From the NCBI GenBank assembly GCA_964628215.1, contig CAZVNF010000022.1:1-32676 (forward strand): DNA of 32,676 nucleotides, written 5' to 3'. The stretch's first letter is position 1; every line of letters begins with the position of its first letter. A program made the position numbers and the translations under genes. This DNA is from CAIVAT01 sp964628215. GTDB lineage: Bacteria; Bacteroidota; Bacteroidia; Bacteroidales; FEN-979. The notes below the pieces were generated by a model. It saw only the letters and a program-made list of their open reading frames with translations. It searched no databases and had not been told where the DNA came from. Below, piece by piece: positions 1 to 8,204 of this stretch.

Positions 1-1263
1 ATTTAGCCACGTTTTTTGAAAGCAGGCGGGAGTAACGCCGGTGAATTTTTTAAAGGCGGTGTAAAATGCCGATTTGGAATTGAAACCGACCTTTGAAGCG
101 ACCTGGTCAATAGACAACCTGGCAGCCGGCATTTGCGAGATCATTCGGCATGCTTCTTTTACACGCAGTTGGTTGATGTAATCGCTGAAATTGCATTTCA
201 TGTGCAGGTTGATGCAATGCGACAGATATGATGTGTTTGTTTTCAGGCGGACAGCTAATTCTGACAAGGTAAGATCAGGTTGTTTATAAAGCGCTTCCAC
301 GTTCATCAGTTGCTCCAGATCCATTTGCAGCTGAAGACTCTGCAAGTTCTCTGCGTTTTTATTGCATGCCATCGGCTTCCTGTTTTCACAGTTAATCAGT
401 TCAACGGTTTTGGATACCAAAATTTTGTTGGCACGTTCGAGTTTTTTCTTCTGCAAAAAAACGAAAAACAACGCTGCCACAATGGTCAGGACAAGCAATG
501 ATAATCCGCCAATGAGCAGGTACTGTGATTGAATGCGTAAACCTGATTGCCTTTGTGCCGTCCGGAGCAGGTTTAATTCTTCTTCGGAACGGTGTGTGAT
601 CAAACGGATTTTGTCGGCCAGCAACTCATGAGAATTTTCCCGGATACGTGTGCTGTCAGCAAATTCTGACGACAATCGAAGGTGTCTGATCGCACTTTCA
701 GGATCTTCTGATTTGATAAAAACATCTGCTATCAGCCGGTGGGCTTCGGTTAATTTCTTAAAGTCCATGGTTTTATTGGCAAACCGGAGAGCTGAGTCAA
801 GGTAGCACAGGATAATTTTAGCCGGTTGTTTACCTGTTTCCAATCGGGCTGATCGAATGTAAGCATCGGCAATTAGTGTCGGATTTCCAAGCACCAGACT
901 GTTGCAAATTACCAGCTTATTATAATGGATTGCACTGTCCGGATTACTGGTTTCATAAAAACGGGCAAGTGTACACCATAGATTGTTTTGCACTTCAGAA
1001 AGTAACAGTTGTGCCATTTTGAGCGAAATTCCAGGATATTCTCGTGGTAATTTCAACGGAATTGCTGTCAGTTGTTGAGAACACTTTACATAAAACAATA
1101 CACTGTCGGTTTGCGGGATATTTAAGATAATAATGATGATGAATATGTTTTCTTTTGTTAATTTGATGTTTTGGATGCTTTTTTTGGAATTTGCGATGAG
1201 CAGCTCGAAATTTCTCCCGTTTCTTTCTGAACGGTTTTTGGTATAAACTGTCTCCACACCCAT
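1..1263 (-). CDS. Membrane-anchored AraC-family transcriptional regulator (3' end cut by window edge)
   Basis: One open frame runs on the minus strand from ATG at 1263 to the window edge, 421 codons with no stop, so the C-terminus is missing. The last ~95 residues read as an AraC/XylS double helix-turn-helix, with the first helix region around LSELAVRLKTNTSYLSH and the typical tail VGFNSKSAFYTAFKKFTGVT. A transmembrane segment lies at about residues 248-272 and is followed by a basic QKKK stretch. The part before it is helical and TPR-like, probably extracytoplasmic, with a hydrophobic core FIIIIILNI near residue 40 that could be a signal anchor. The ~35 residues before that core are basic and odd for a signal peptide, but I found no ATG, GTG or TTG closer to it, so the start is uncertain. 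This is a common Bacteroidota one-component design: sensing outside, DNA binding inside. It is divergent from the signalling cluster at 1434. Targets are unknown. Confidence 0.85.
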   Translation of the reverse strand, partial: MGVETVYTKNRSERNGRNFELLIANSKKSIQNIKLTKENIFIIIIILNIPQTDSVLFYVKCSQQLTAIPLKLPREYPGISLKMAQLLLSEVQNNLWCTLARFYETSNPDSAIHYNKLVICNSLVLGNPTLIADAYIRSARLETGKQPAKIILCYLDSALRFANKTMDFKKLTEAHRLIADVFIKSEDPESAIRHLRLSSEFADSTRIRENSHELLADKIRLITHRSEEELNLLRTAQRQSGLRIQSQYLLIGGLSLLVLTIVAALFFVFLQKKKLERANKILVSKTVELINCENRKPMACNKNAENLQSLQLQMDLEQLMNVEALYKQPDLTLSELAVRLKTNTSYLSHCINLHMKCNFSDYINQLRVKEACRMISQMPAARLSIDQVASKVGFNSKSAFYTAFKKFTGVTPACFQKTWLN

Positions 1264-1282
1264 AACAATTGAATTTAATTTC

Positions 1283-1290
1283 TATCTTTG
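1283..1290 (+). promoter_or_regulatory. Possible -7 promoter element for the signalling cluster
   Basis: The plus strand reads TATCTTTG, matching TAnnTTTG, 143 nt before the kinase ATG at 1434. There is no convincing -33 TTTG. A second, imperfect element TATATTTA sits at 1411-1418, closer to the gene. Either could drive the cluster. Confidence 0.25.
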
Positions 1291-1338
1291 AAGTTTGATA
1301 GAAAATGCGCTCAAAGAGGCTTTGGCTTTTCATTTGAG

Positions 1339-1346
1339 CAAAGTTA
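1339..1346 (-). promoter_or_regulatory. Possible -7 promoter element for the AraC-type gene
   Basis: The minus strand reads TAACTTTG, an exact match to the Bacteroidota -7 element TAnnTTTG, 75 nt upstream of the ATG at 1263. No TTTG is seen at the expected ~20-nt spacing upstream, so this is a weak call. Confidence 0.3.
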
Positions 1347-1433
1347 AACCGACCATAACGACTTACGATTAAGTGATCACACTGCTATGCTGAATATTTT
1401 CAGTCAGAATTATATTTATTAAATCAGCCCATT

Positions 1434-4400
1434 ATGAAAATAACCATTAAAACGATCCTTTATAGTTTGCTGGCTTTGCTCATCGTGCTGATTGTGGGAG
1501 GAATGTTACTGGCAAGGATCAAATTAATTGCAACCGAAGATAATATTTTCGGATATTTCTCCAGTTACCAGAACGGGCACGAACTTTCAGCCGACCTCCT
1601 CAGGAACAAGGAGGTGATCGATGCGCAGGTGGCATTGTTAAAACAAATTCCGCTGCCCGAAGAAAAAAGAGAGTTGAAAGGAAAAATAGATAAGAAATTT
1701 GAAGAATCGTTTAAACATATAAGCACCTTGCTGGAATCAGAAGACAGCATCAGCAATCTGGCAAACCTCCGTCAAATTAAGCTTGCCTTTACTGATTTCG
1801 AAGGAAAAATCAACCAGTTCTATTTATTCCTCTATTACGGACAGACCTCATCCGGCCCGGCCGATCCGCGATACTCCGGCCCCGGGGATGCAGAAAAACT
1901 CATCCTCTCCATCGACGATGCCTCAAAACTTGCAGATGCATCCATAAGCAGGTATAATGAACAAAAAAAATCGGAACTCGCTGGTTTATATAACACCCAA
2001 CGGAACGAAATCACAAATAACGGATACGTCATCTACCTTCTCGGCACCATCTTCCTTGCGTTTGGCATTGCGCTCGTGCTGATCATTTTGCGCTTTGTAT
2101 ATACCCAGGTAGGTGGTGAACCTGTGGATATCAGGGATATCACCAAAAAAATTACCGAAGGCGACCTTTCCGGAACCTTTCCAACAGAAACCAAGGGTAT
2201 TTTTTCATCGGTAAAAATACTCAACGAGACCCTGAGTATAGTGGCAAAAAATGCCGAGTCCATCGCCAATGGCGACTTTACCGTGAAGATCACTCCCCAG
2301 TCGGAAACCGATCAGCTGGGGAATTCACTGGCCAAAATGACCAGAACACTTACCGATTTACAGAAGGTAACAGAAGAGATCTCCAGGGGCAATTTTGCCC
2401 GCCGCCTCGACGTAAAAGGAGAAACCGACCTTGTTTCCCAGTCAATCAACCTCATGAGTGAAAACCTTGAAATTGGTGAGAAAAACAACAAGGAACAAAA
2501 CTGGCTGAAGGACGGTCTCAACAAACTCAGCGCTGAACTTACAGGCGATCTGAGCCTCGAACAGATCACCTCCCGGGCCATCAACTGCATCAGCCGGTAC
2601 CTTGACGCCGGCCGTGGGGTAATCTACCTCGATAATGAAGAAAAAAAATCACTGTACCTGGTCAACTCTTTTGCATTTACCGAACGTGACACGATTTCAA
2701 ATGTGTATAAATATGGTGAAGGTGTTGTAGGCCAGGTAGCATTTGAAAAGAAACCGATCTTACTCAGAACCGTCTCAAAAGACGAACCGCCCGTCACTAC
2801 AGGCACATTGTCCACTCCCCCCGTGAACACATACACGTATCCCCTGCTATACGAGGATAACCTGATGGGCGTTGTGGAGCTGGCCACCCTGCTGCCATTC
2901 TCCATGGTACAAACCGATTATCTTGACCAGTCAAACCAGATCATTGCATCTGGCATATTTTCAGCCATTCAGCGGATGAAAATAGAAGAACTGCTCACCA
3001 ATTCCCGGCTTGCACAGCGTGAAGCCGAAGAAAAAACCATCCAGGTCCAGGAAGCCAATGCCCGTTTGGAGGAACAGCAGCAGCAGATACAACAGCAATC
3101 GGAAGAGCTCCAGCAAAGTAATTCGCAGCTGGAAGAACAGCAACAGCAGTTGCAGCAGCAAACCGAAGAACTTCAGCAAACCAATGCACAACTTGAAGAA
3201 CAGCAGCAGCAGCTGATGCAGCAAACAGAAGAGCTTCGCGATGGCAACGACAAACTCAGGCAGGCAAAAGAAGAACTCGACATCAAGGCAGGAGACCTGG
3301 AGATGTCGAACAAATACAAAAGTGATTTTCTGGCTACCATGTCGCATGAATTACGCACCCCGCTCAACTCCATTATCCTGCTGTCGAAAATGATGCAAAA
3401 GAACGAACGGGGAAATTTCAGCGACGATGATATTAAACGGGCAAGGGTGGTGCATTCCGCCGGAGAAGAACTCCTCCGGCTTATCAATGACATTCTGGAT
3501 ATCTCAAAGATCGACGCAGGAAAAACGACCTTGTCCATCAGCGAATTCTCTACAGAATCCCTGTTGAACGACCTCGGCCATTTCTTTGCCTCCACCGCGA
3601 AAAACAAAGGACTTGTGCTCAATGTAGACAATACCTATAGCACCTCACTCACCACTGATAAGGACAAAGTATCACAGATCCTGCGGAATTTCCTCTCCAA
3701 TGCCCTGAAATTTACCAAAGCCGGAACAATCACGATCAAGGTAGAAGAGAGTGGAAACAAAGAGCGGCCCGTCCGGATCAGTGTTCAGGATACCGGAATC
3801 GGAATCGCCCCCGAAAAACACAAGCTGATCTTTGATGCCTTTCAGCAGGTAGACAGCTCTATTTCAAGGGAATATGGAGGTACTGGGCTGGGGCTTACCA
3901 TTTCTCAAAAGCTCACTTCGCTGCTTCAGGGTGAAATCGTTTTGGAAAGCAAGTTGGACAGCGGGAGCGTTTTTGCCCTGCTGTTACCCACCGTGCTTAT
4001 CCCGCATGCAGGGGAAGACGCCGAATATGCCAAACCAAAAAGAAAAGAAAAAACGGTTCCTTCAGAAGCGATCACACCCACATATGCCGCAGCTTCAAAG
4101 TTTGAGGACGATCGTAAGACGATCAGCCCCGGCGATAAAATTATTTTAATGGTGGAAGACGACAATACCTTTGCCGACATTGTGGCCATGGTCATCCACA
4201 ACATGAAAATGAAGGTGCTGCATGCTTCCACCGCCGAACAGGGTTTGCGTCTCGTGCAGGAATTCAAGGTAAACGGCGTCATTCTAGACCTGGTCCTTCC
4301 CGACATGAACGGAGTTGATTTCCTTCGCAGGCTGAAGAGTTTGAAAGATTTAAGGCATATTCCGGTGCAGATCATCTCCGGCCATGAAAAAAACCCTGAG

Positions 4401-5297
4401 CTGATGAGGCTTGGGGCTCTCGATTTTCTTCAGAAGCCGGTTGACCAGGAGCAGATCCAGGATGCCATCCAGGGAATTCTCAACTTCAGTGAAAAAAATC
4501 CGAAAGACCTGTTGATCGTCGAAGATGATGAAAACCACAGGGAAGCCCTGATGGCACTGATTACAAGCCCCGATATCCGGATCAAAGGAGTGGATACCGA
4601 AGCCGCCGCCACCGCCGAACTGAATAAAGGGATTTATGACGCGGTGATCATCGACCTGGGATTGAGGTCCGGCAGCGGAATGAATATCTGCAAATATGCC
4701 CGGGAAAGTCAGATCAAAGTGCCCATCATTGTCTATACCGGAAAACAACTCTCGCAGGAGGAAGAAAAAGAGCTGAAGCGATATACCGACCGCATCATCA
4801 TTAAAACCGTACACTCTGAAAACCGCCTGCTCGACGAACTGACCCTTTTCCTGCATCAAACACAGAAAGGGAGTCCAAACGAACCTGCCGTGGCATATGA
4901 TTTAAATGCCCGGATAAAGAGACTTTCAGGAAAAACCATCCTGGTGGTTGATGATGATATTAAAAATGTTTTCGTACTGAGCACTGCCCTGGAAGAACAT
5001 GGTGCAAAAGTAATCGATGCACAGAACGGACAAGCCGCGTTAAACCTGCTTGGCGAGAAGGGGATCGACCTGGTGCTGATGGATATCATGATGCCGGTGA
5101 TGGATGGATATACTGCCATTAAAAAGATCAGGGAGGACAGCCAGTTAAAACATTTGCCCGTAATCGCGCTCACTGCAAAAGCGCTGAAGGAGGACCGCGA
5201 GAAATGTATTTCCGCCGGTGCCGACGATTATCTTGCCAAACCTGTTGATTATGATATGCTGATCGGGCTGGTTGAAGCCTGGTGCCAGAAAAAATAA
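1434..5297 (+). CDS. Membrane hybrid histidine kinase: MCP-like sensor, HAMP repeats, GAF, Q/E-rich coiled coil, HisKA-HATPase, three receivers
   Basis: A 1287-residue inner-membrane sensor kinase. In order: TM1 about 8-28; a mostly helical periplasmic region about 29-197, of the size of a four-helix-bundle MCP sensor; TM2 about 198-222; two or three HAMP-like units about 225-345; a GAF-like domain about 370-515; a coiled coil about 520-630 containing three 21-residue repeats (543-605); HisKA with His638 in MSHELRTPLNS; HATPase with N-box Asn752/Asn756, DTGIGI from Asp786 and GGTGLGL; then three receiver domains with phospho-acceptors Asp952, Asp1074 and Asp1217. Receivers 1 and 3 look complete; receiver 2 has an unusual IIKTVHS around its lysine. 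The kinase should autophosphorylate on His638 and pass phosphate to its own or downstream receivers. The CheB-CheR gene starts within 5 nt of the stop. The ligand is unknown. The MCP-like front half beside CheB-CheR suggests, by inference, methylation-based adaptation. Confidence 0.93.
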   Translation: MKITIKTILYSLLALLIVLIVGGMLLARIKLIATEDNIFGYFSSYQNGHELSADLLRNKEVIDAQVALLKQIPLPEEKRELKGKIDKKFEESFKHISTLLESEDSISNLANLRQIKLAFTDFEGKINQFYLFLYYGQTSSGPADPRYSGPGDAEKLILSIDDASKLADASISRYNEQKKSELAGLYNTQRNEITNNGYVIYLLGTIFLAFGIALVLIILRFVYTQVGGEPVDIRDITKKITEGDLSGTFPTETKGIFSSVKILNETLSIVAKNAESIANGDFTVKITPQSETDQLGNSLAKMTRTLTDLQKVTEEISRGNFARRLDVKGETDLVSQSINLMSENLEIGEKNNKEQNWLKDGLNKLSAELTGDLSLEQITSRAINCISRYLDAGRGVIYLDNEEKKSLYLVNSFAFTERDTISNVYKYGEGVVGQVAFEKKPILLRTVSKDEPPVTTGTLSTPPVNTYTYPLLYEDNLMGVVELATLLPFSMVQTDYLDQSNQIIASGIFSAIQRMKIEELLTNSRLAQREAEEKTIQVQEANARLEEQQQQIQQQSEELQQSNSQLEEQQQQLQQQTEELQQTNAQLEEQQQQLMQQTEELRDGNDKLRQAKEELDIKAGDLEMSNKYKSDFLATMSHELRTPLNSIILLSKMMQKNERGNFSDDDIKRARVVHSAGEELLRLINDILDISKIDAGKTTLSISEFSTESLLNDLGHFFASTAKNKGLVLNVDNTYSTSLTTDKDKVSQILRNFLSNALKFTKAGTITIKVEESGNKERPVRISVQDTGIGIAPEKHKLIFDAFQQVDSSISREYGGTGLGLTISQKLTSLLQGEIVLESKLDSGSVFALLLPTVLIPHAGEDAEYAKPKRKEKTVPSEAITPTYAAASKFEDDRKTISPGDKIILMVEDDNTFADIVAMVIHNMKMKVLHASTAEQGLRLVQEFKVNGVILDLVLPDMNGVDFLRRLKSLKDLRHIPVQIISGHEKNPELMRLGALDFLQKPVDQEQIQDAIQGILNFSEKNPKDLLIVEDDENHREALMALITSPDIRIKGVDTEAAATAELNKGIYDAVIIDLGLRSGSGMNICKYARESQIKVPIIVYTGKQLSQEEEKELKRYTDRIIIKTVHSENRLLDELTLFLHQTQKGSPNEPAVAYDLNARIKRLSGKTILVVDDDIKNVFVLSTALEEHGAKVIDAQNGQAALNLLGEKGIDLVLMDIMMPVMDGYTAIKKIREDSQLKHLPVIALTAKALKEDREKCISAGADDYLAKPVDYDMLIGLVEAWCQKK
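3060..3248 (+). repeat. Three tandem 63-bp coding repeats (21-residue Q/E-rich coiled coil)
   Basis: Residues 543-563, 564-584 and 585-605 of the kinase are three near-identical units of 21 residues (three heptads). Each starts with a small residue or Gln/Arg plus LEEQQQQ and carries a paired Glu in an SEEL or TEEL context. The DNA is rich in CAG/CAA. The repeat lies between GAF and HisKA, where a signalling helix would transmit conformational change. Confidence 0.9.
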
Positions 5298-5298
5298 G

Positions 5299-6987
5299 AT
5301 GATGAATGTTCATGCCATCGATACCCGGAAATCACACCATATCTCGGTGCAGGGAAACATGCAGTCGCAAACCGACCGGGATGAATTTTATTCATTGCTC
5401 AAACCAGGCAGCCATAAAGAGATTGAACTTACTTTTTTTGATGCGCGGATTTTACCGGCAGATGTGATGACAGCGGTGAAGTCATTTATCACTGCGAATA
5501 CAAATATCAAGTTAAAAATCAACGTGTTTCACCGGTATCTCGGCTCCTATTTCTACCGGCTTGGAATTCCCTGCCATGTAATGCAGCAGCATTCGCTCGA
5601 ATACCGGGAAACTAAGAAGATCAGGGCCATCGTACTGGGTGGCTCAGCAGGCAGTCTTGATAAGATCATGTCGATCATGGCAAAATTGCCCCCCAGGGAG
5701 GTCAGTGTATTTATTGTGCAGCATATCCTTGAAAATGAACCAAATTACCTGGGTGAGATTCTCGAAAGAAGTACCGGGTTCAAGGTCGTTCCAATGGTAA
5801 ACGGCACTCCGGTCAATCCAAACTGTGTATATATTGCCCCGCCGGGTCACCATATGACGGTTGAAAACGGAAAGATACGGCTTTCCAGGGAAGCAAAAAT
5901 GAACTTCGCCCGGCCATCGATCCAGGTAACCTTCGAGTCGCTTGCCCATACTTACAAAGAGGGCCTGATCGCCGTCATGCTTTGCGGCTATGGCGATGAC
6001 GGCAACAAGTCACTCGGGTTGCTGAAAGAATATGGCGCCACCACCCTCATTGAAGATCCCCAGGATTGCGATGCCAAAGACCTGGTGCTGAATGCATGGA
6101 AAACCGGGTTGATCGACTATAAATTTCCCCTGCCCGAATTATCCTCTTACCTTTCACGCATCATCGAACCTGAAACACTTAGCATCGATGAGCCGGAACT
6201 GAAGCGGTTTTTCAACGGGCTCAATGAACATTATGGCTACGATTACCGTCATTACAATATTCAAAGCGCCACCCGCCGCATCGCACGGGTAATGGCCGAT
6301 AACCACATTTATTCTTTCAAACGGTTTGAAGAATTTGTGCTCCAGGACCGCGACCTGTTTGAAAACCTGTTTCTTGAATGTTCTATCAATGTGACGGAGT
6401 TTTTCAGAAATCCGCTTACTTTCCTGTCCATCCGCCAAAAAGTGCTTACTTATCTCGACTCCTTCCCTCATATTAAAATCTGGAGTGCGGGCTGTTCAAC
6501 CGGACAGGAGGCCGTAACACTGGCCATCATGCTCGACGAACTCGGAATCCTGCATAAGTCGCAGATCTATGCTTCCGATATTAACCCCTATGTGGTGGAG
6601 GAAGCCCAGAACGGCATCTATTCGATCGACATGGTTGAAAAAAGCCGCGAAAATTATAAGATTTCAGGTGGAACAACCGATTTTCTTCACTATTTCAATA
6701 TAAAAGATTCCTGTGCACAGGTTAAACCCCATTTGAAGGACAGAATCCTCTATTTTCAGCACAGTTTACTGAACAAAGGTGTTTTCAATGAGTTTCACCT
6801 GGTACTTTGCCGTAATGTTCTCATTTATTTCGATCAGACATTGCAAAACACCGTACTTGACCTCTTCTTCCGCTCCCTCGACATGAATGGATTTCTGGTA
6901 CTTGGCGAAAGCGAAAGCATGGCCTCATATCCAATTGGATTCCAGTTCTTTGATAAACCAAATAAAATTTTCAAGAAAATAATCTGA
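5299..6987 (+). CDS. Fused CheB-CheR: receptor methylesterase/deamidase and methyltransferase
   Basis: A 562-residue cytosolic protein. ATG at 5299 (or 5302) is preferred over the in-frame ATG at 5272, which would overlap the kinase end. Residues 1-100 are an unassigned alpha/beta region, vaguely STAS-like. Residues about 105-290 are a CheB domain with Ser116 in GGSAGS, His142 in VQHIL and Asp234 in GYGDDG. The Ser-to-His spacing of 26 equals that of Salmonella CheB (164/190), so the triad appears intact. Residues about 305-562 are CheR, with NVTEFFRN (364-371) and the SAM-binding WSAGCSTGQEA from Trp395. CheB removes methyl groups from receptor Glu and deamidates Gln; CheR adds methyl from S-adenosylmethionine. 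The usual N-terminal receiver of CheB is absent. No MCP, CheA or CheW is in the window, and the adjacent MCP-like kinase is the nearest plausible substrate (inference). Confidence 0.92.
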   Translation: MMNVHAIDTRKSHHISVQGNMQSQTDRDEFYSLLKPGSHKEIELTFFDARILPADVMTAVKSFITANTNIKLKINVFHRYLGSYFYRLGIPCHVMQQHSLEYRETKKIRAIVLGGSAGSLDKIMSIMAKLPPREVSVFIVQHILENEPNYLGEILERSTGFKVVPMVNGTPVNPNCVYIAPPGHHMTVENGKIRLSREAKMNFARPSIQVTFESLAHTYKEGLIAVMLCGYGDDGNKSLGLLKEYGATTLIEDPQDCDAKDLVLNAWKTGLIDYKFPLPELSSYLSRIIEPETLSIDEPELKRFFNGLNEHYGYDYRHYNIQSATRRIARVMADNHIYSFKRFEEFVLQDRDLFENLFLECSINVTEFFRNPLTFLSIRQKVLTYLDSFPHIKIWSAGCSTGQEAVTLAIMLDELGILHKSQIYASDINPYVVEEAQNGIYSIDMVEKSRENYKISGGTTDFLHYFNIKDSCAQVKPHLKDRILYFQHSLLNKGVFNEFHLVLCRNVLIYFDQTLQNTVLDLFFRSLDMNGFLVLGESESMASYPIGFQFFDKPNKIFKKII

Positions 6988-6994
6988 CCCTTCC

Positions 6995-8200
6995 ATGGAA
7001 GCAAAGTTCAAACCTGACATTTTAATTGTAGACGACATCGAACACAATATTTTCACCCTGCGTACCCTTATTGAGGCACACTTCGACGCCAATCTGATAG
7101 AGGCCACTTCGGGGGAACAAGTTTTGCATATCGTGAACGAGCGTGCCATCGATCTGATTCTGATGGATGTGATGATGCCGGGAATGGACGGGTTTGAGAC
7201 GGCCCGGCTTATTAAAAACCGGCCAAAAACATCCAGTATTCCCATCATCTTCATCTCGGCTTATGATCCCACGCAGAAACTGCTTGAAAAAGGCATTGCA
7301 GCAGGTGGCTATGATTACCTCACCAAGCCGATCGATGACAACCAACTGGTTTATCGTTTGAAAATGTACCTGAGGTTCATCAAGCATGAATTCATGATGA
7401 ACCTCCATCTCCGGGAACTGAACCTTAAACTCATTGAAGAAATTGAAGACAGAAAGGCAACAGAGCAAAGTTTATACATTTCACAAAATGAACTGAAAGC
7501 CGCCAATGCCTCAAAGGATAAATTCTTTTCAATCATTGCACACGACCTCAAGAATCCCTTTAACGGGATCATCGGACTGAGCAGTCTGTTACTTGAGGAT
7601 TATGACAGTTTCCCCCCGGAAGAACAAAAAACGTTCATAAAAGACATCAAAATAACCGCTGAAAACACCTTTCGGTTATTGCAGAACCTGCTTGAATGGT
7701 CGCAAACCCAAACCGGAAAGATCCATTTTGAACCATCCTTGTTCCTCCTTGAAACCATTACCACCGAAGTAATCGACCTGGTTAAAACTTCAGCAGGAAA
7801 TAAAAACATCTTACTGGAATCAACCGTTTCTCCCGACATTACGGTTTTTGCCGATAAGAATATGATCAATACCGTCATCCGGAATTTGTTGCTGAATGCC
7901 GTAAAATTTACGAGAAGCGGTGGAAAAATCACATTGTCGGCCCGGGCCATCGGCAATGTGGTGGAAATTGCGGTAAAAGACAATGGAATCGGCATTAGCC
8001 CGGAAAATTTTAAAAAACTTTTTTGCATTGATTGCAACATGATTTCGTATGGTACAGAAGGCGAACAGGGAACTGGCCTGGGATTGATTCTATGCAAGGA
8101 ATTCGTTGAAAAAAACGCAGGAACGATCCGTGTGGAAAGCGAGGAAGGCAAAGGAAGCACATTTACAGTCACCATACCTGAAACAGCTCAATTCAACTAG
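6995..8200 (+). CDS. Soluble receiver-histidine kinase protein (first paralogue)
   Basis: 401 residues with no membrane segment or signal peptide. Residues 6-125 form a receiver domain with phospho-acceptor Asp58 in LMDVMMPGMDG and the conserved lysine in YDYLTKPIDD. A coiled coil about 130-172 follows, then HisKA with His183 in IIAHDLKNP, and a HATPase domain with DNGIGI and GTGLGL motifs. REC-HK proteins of this kind receive phosphate at the N-terminal receiver, which controls the attached kinase; here the likely donor is the membrane kinase at 1434 (inference). The gene starts 7 nt after CheB-CheR ends and is followed after 4 nt by a paralogue. No output domain is present. Confidence 0.9.
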   Translation: MEAKFKPDILIVDDIEHNIFTLRTLIEAHFDANLIEATSGEQVLHIVNERAIDLILMDVMMPGMDGFETARLIKNRPKTSSIPIIFISAYDPTQKLLEKGIAAGGYDYLTKPIDDNQLVYRLKMYLRFIKHEFMMNLHLRELNLKLIEEIEDRKATEQSLYISQNELKAANASKDKFFSIIAHDLKNPFNGIIGLSSLLLEDYDSFPPEEQKTFIKDIKITAENTFRLLQNLLEWSQTQTGKIHFEPSLFLLETITTEVIDLVKTSAGNKNILLESTVSPDITVFADKNMINTVIRNLLLNAVKFTRSGGKITLSARAIGNVVEIAVKDNGIGISPENFKKLFCIDCNMISYGTEGEQGTGLGLILCKEFVEKNAGTIRVESEEGKGSTFTVTIPETAQFN

Positions 8201-8204
8201 CATC

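Noticed and set aside
995..1333. 112-residue minus-strand frame overlapping the start of the AraC-type gene
   Set aside because: Composition is odd (runs of His, Lys, Tyr), it overlaps the better-supported regulator frame, and it has no recognisable motif.
3060..3248. CRISPR-like or microsatellite array
   Set aside because: The repeats are in frame, 63 bp without spacers, and encode a regular coiled coil.
2961..3347. Leu/Phe-rich minus-strand frame opposite the kinase coiled coil
   Set aside because: It is the complement of the CAG/GAA-rich repeat; the plus-strand frame is a clear kinase.
5272..5298. Upstream ATG at 5272 as start of CheB-CheR
   Set aside because: It would overlap the 3' end of the kinase and add nine residues without family support; ATG at 5299 lies just past the kinase stop.
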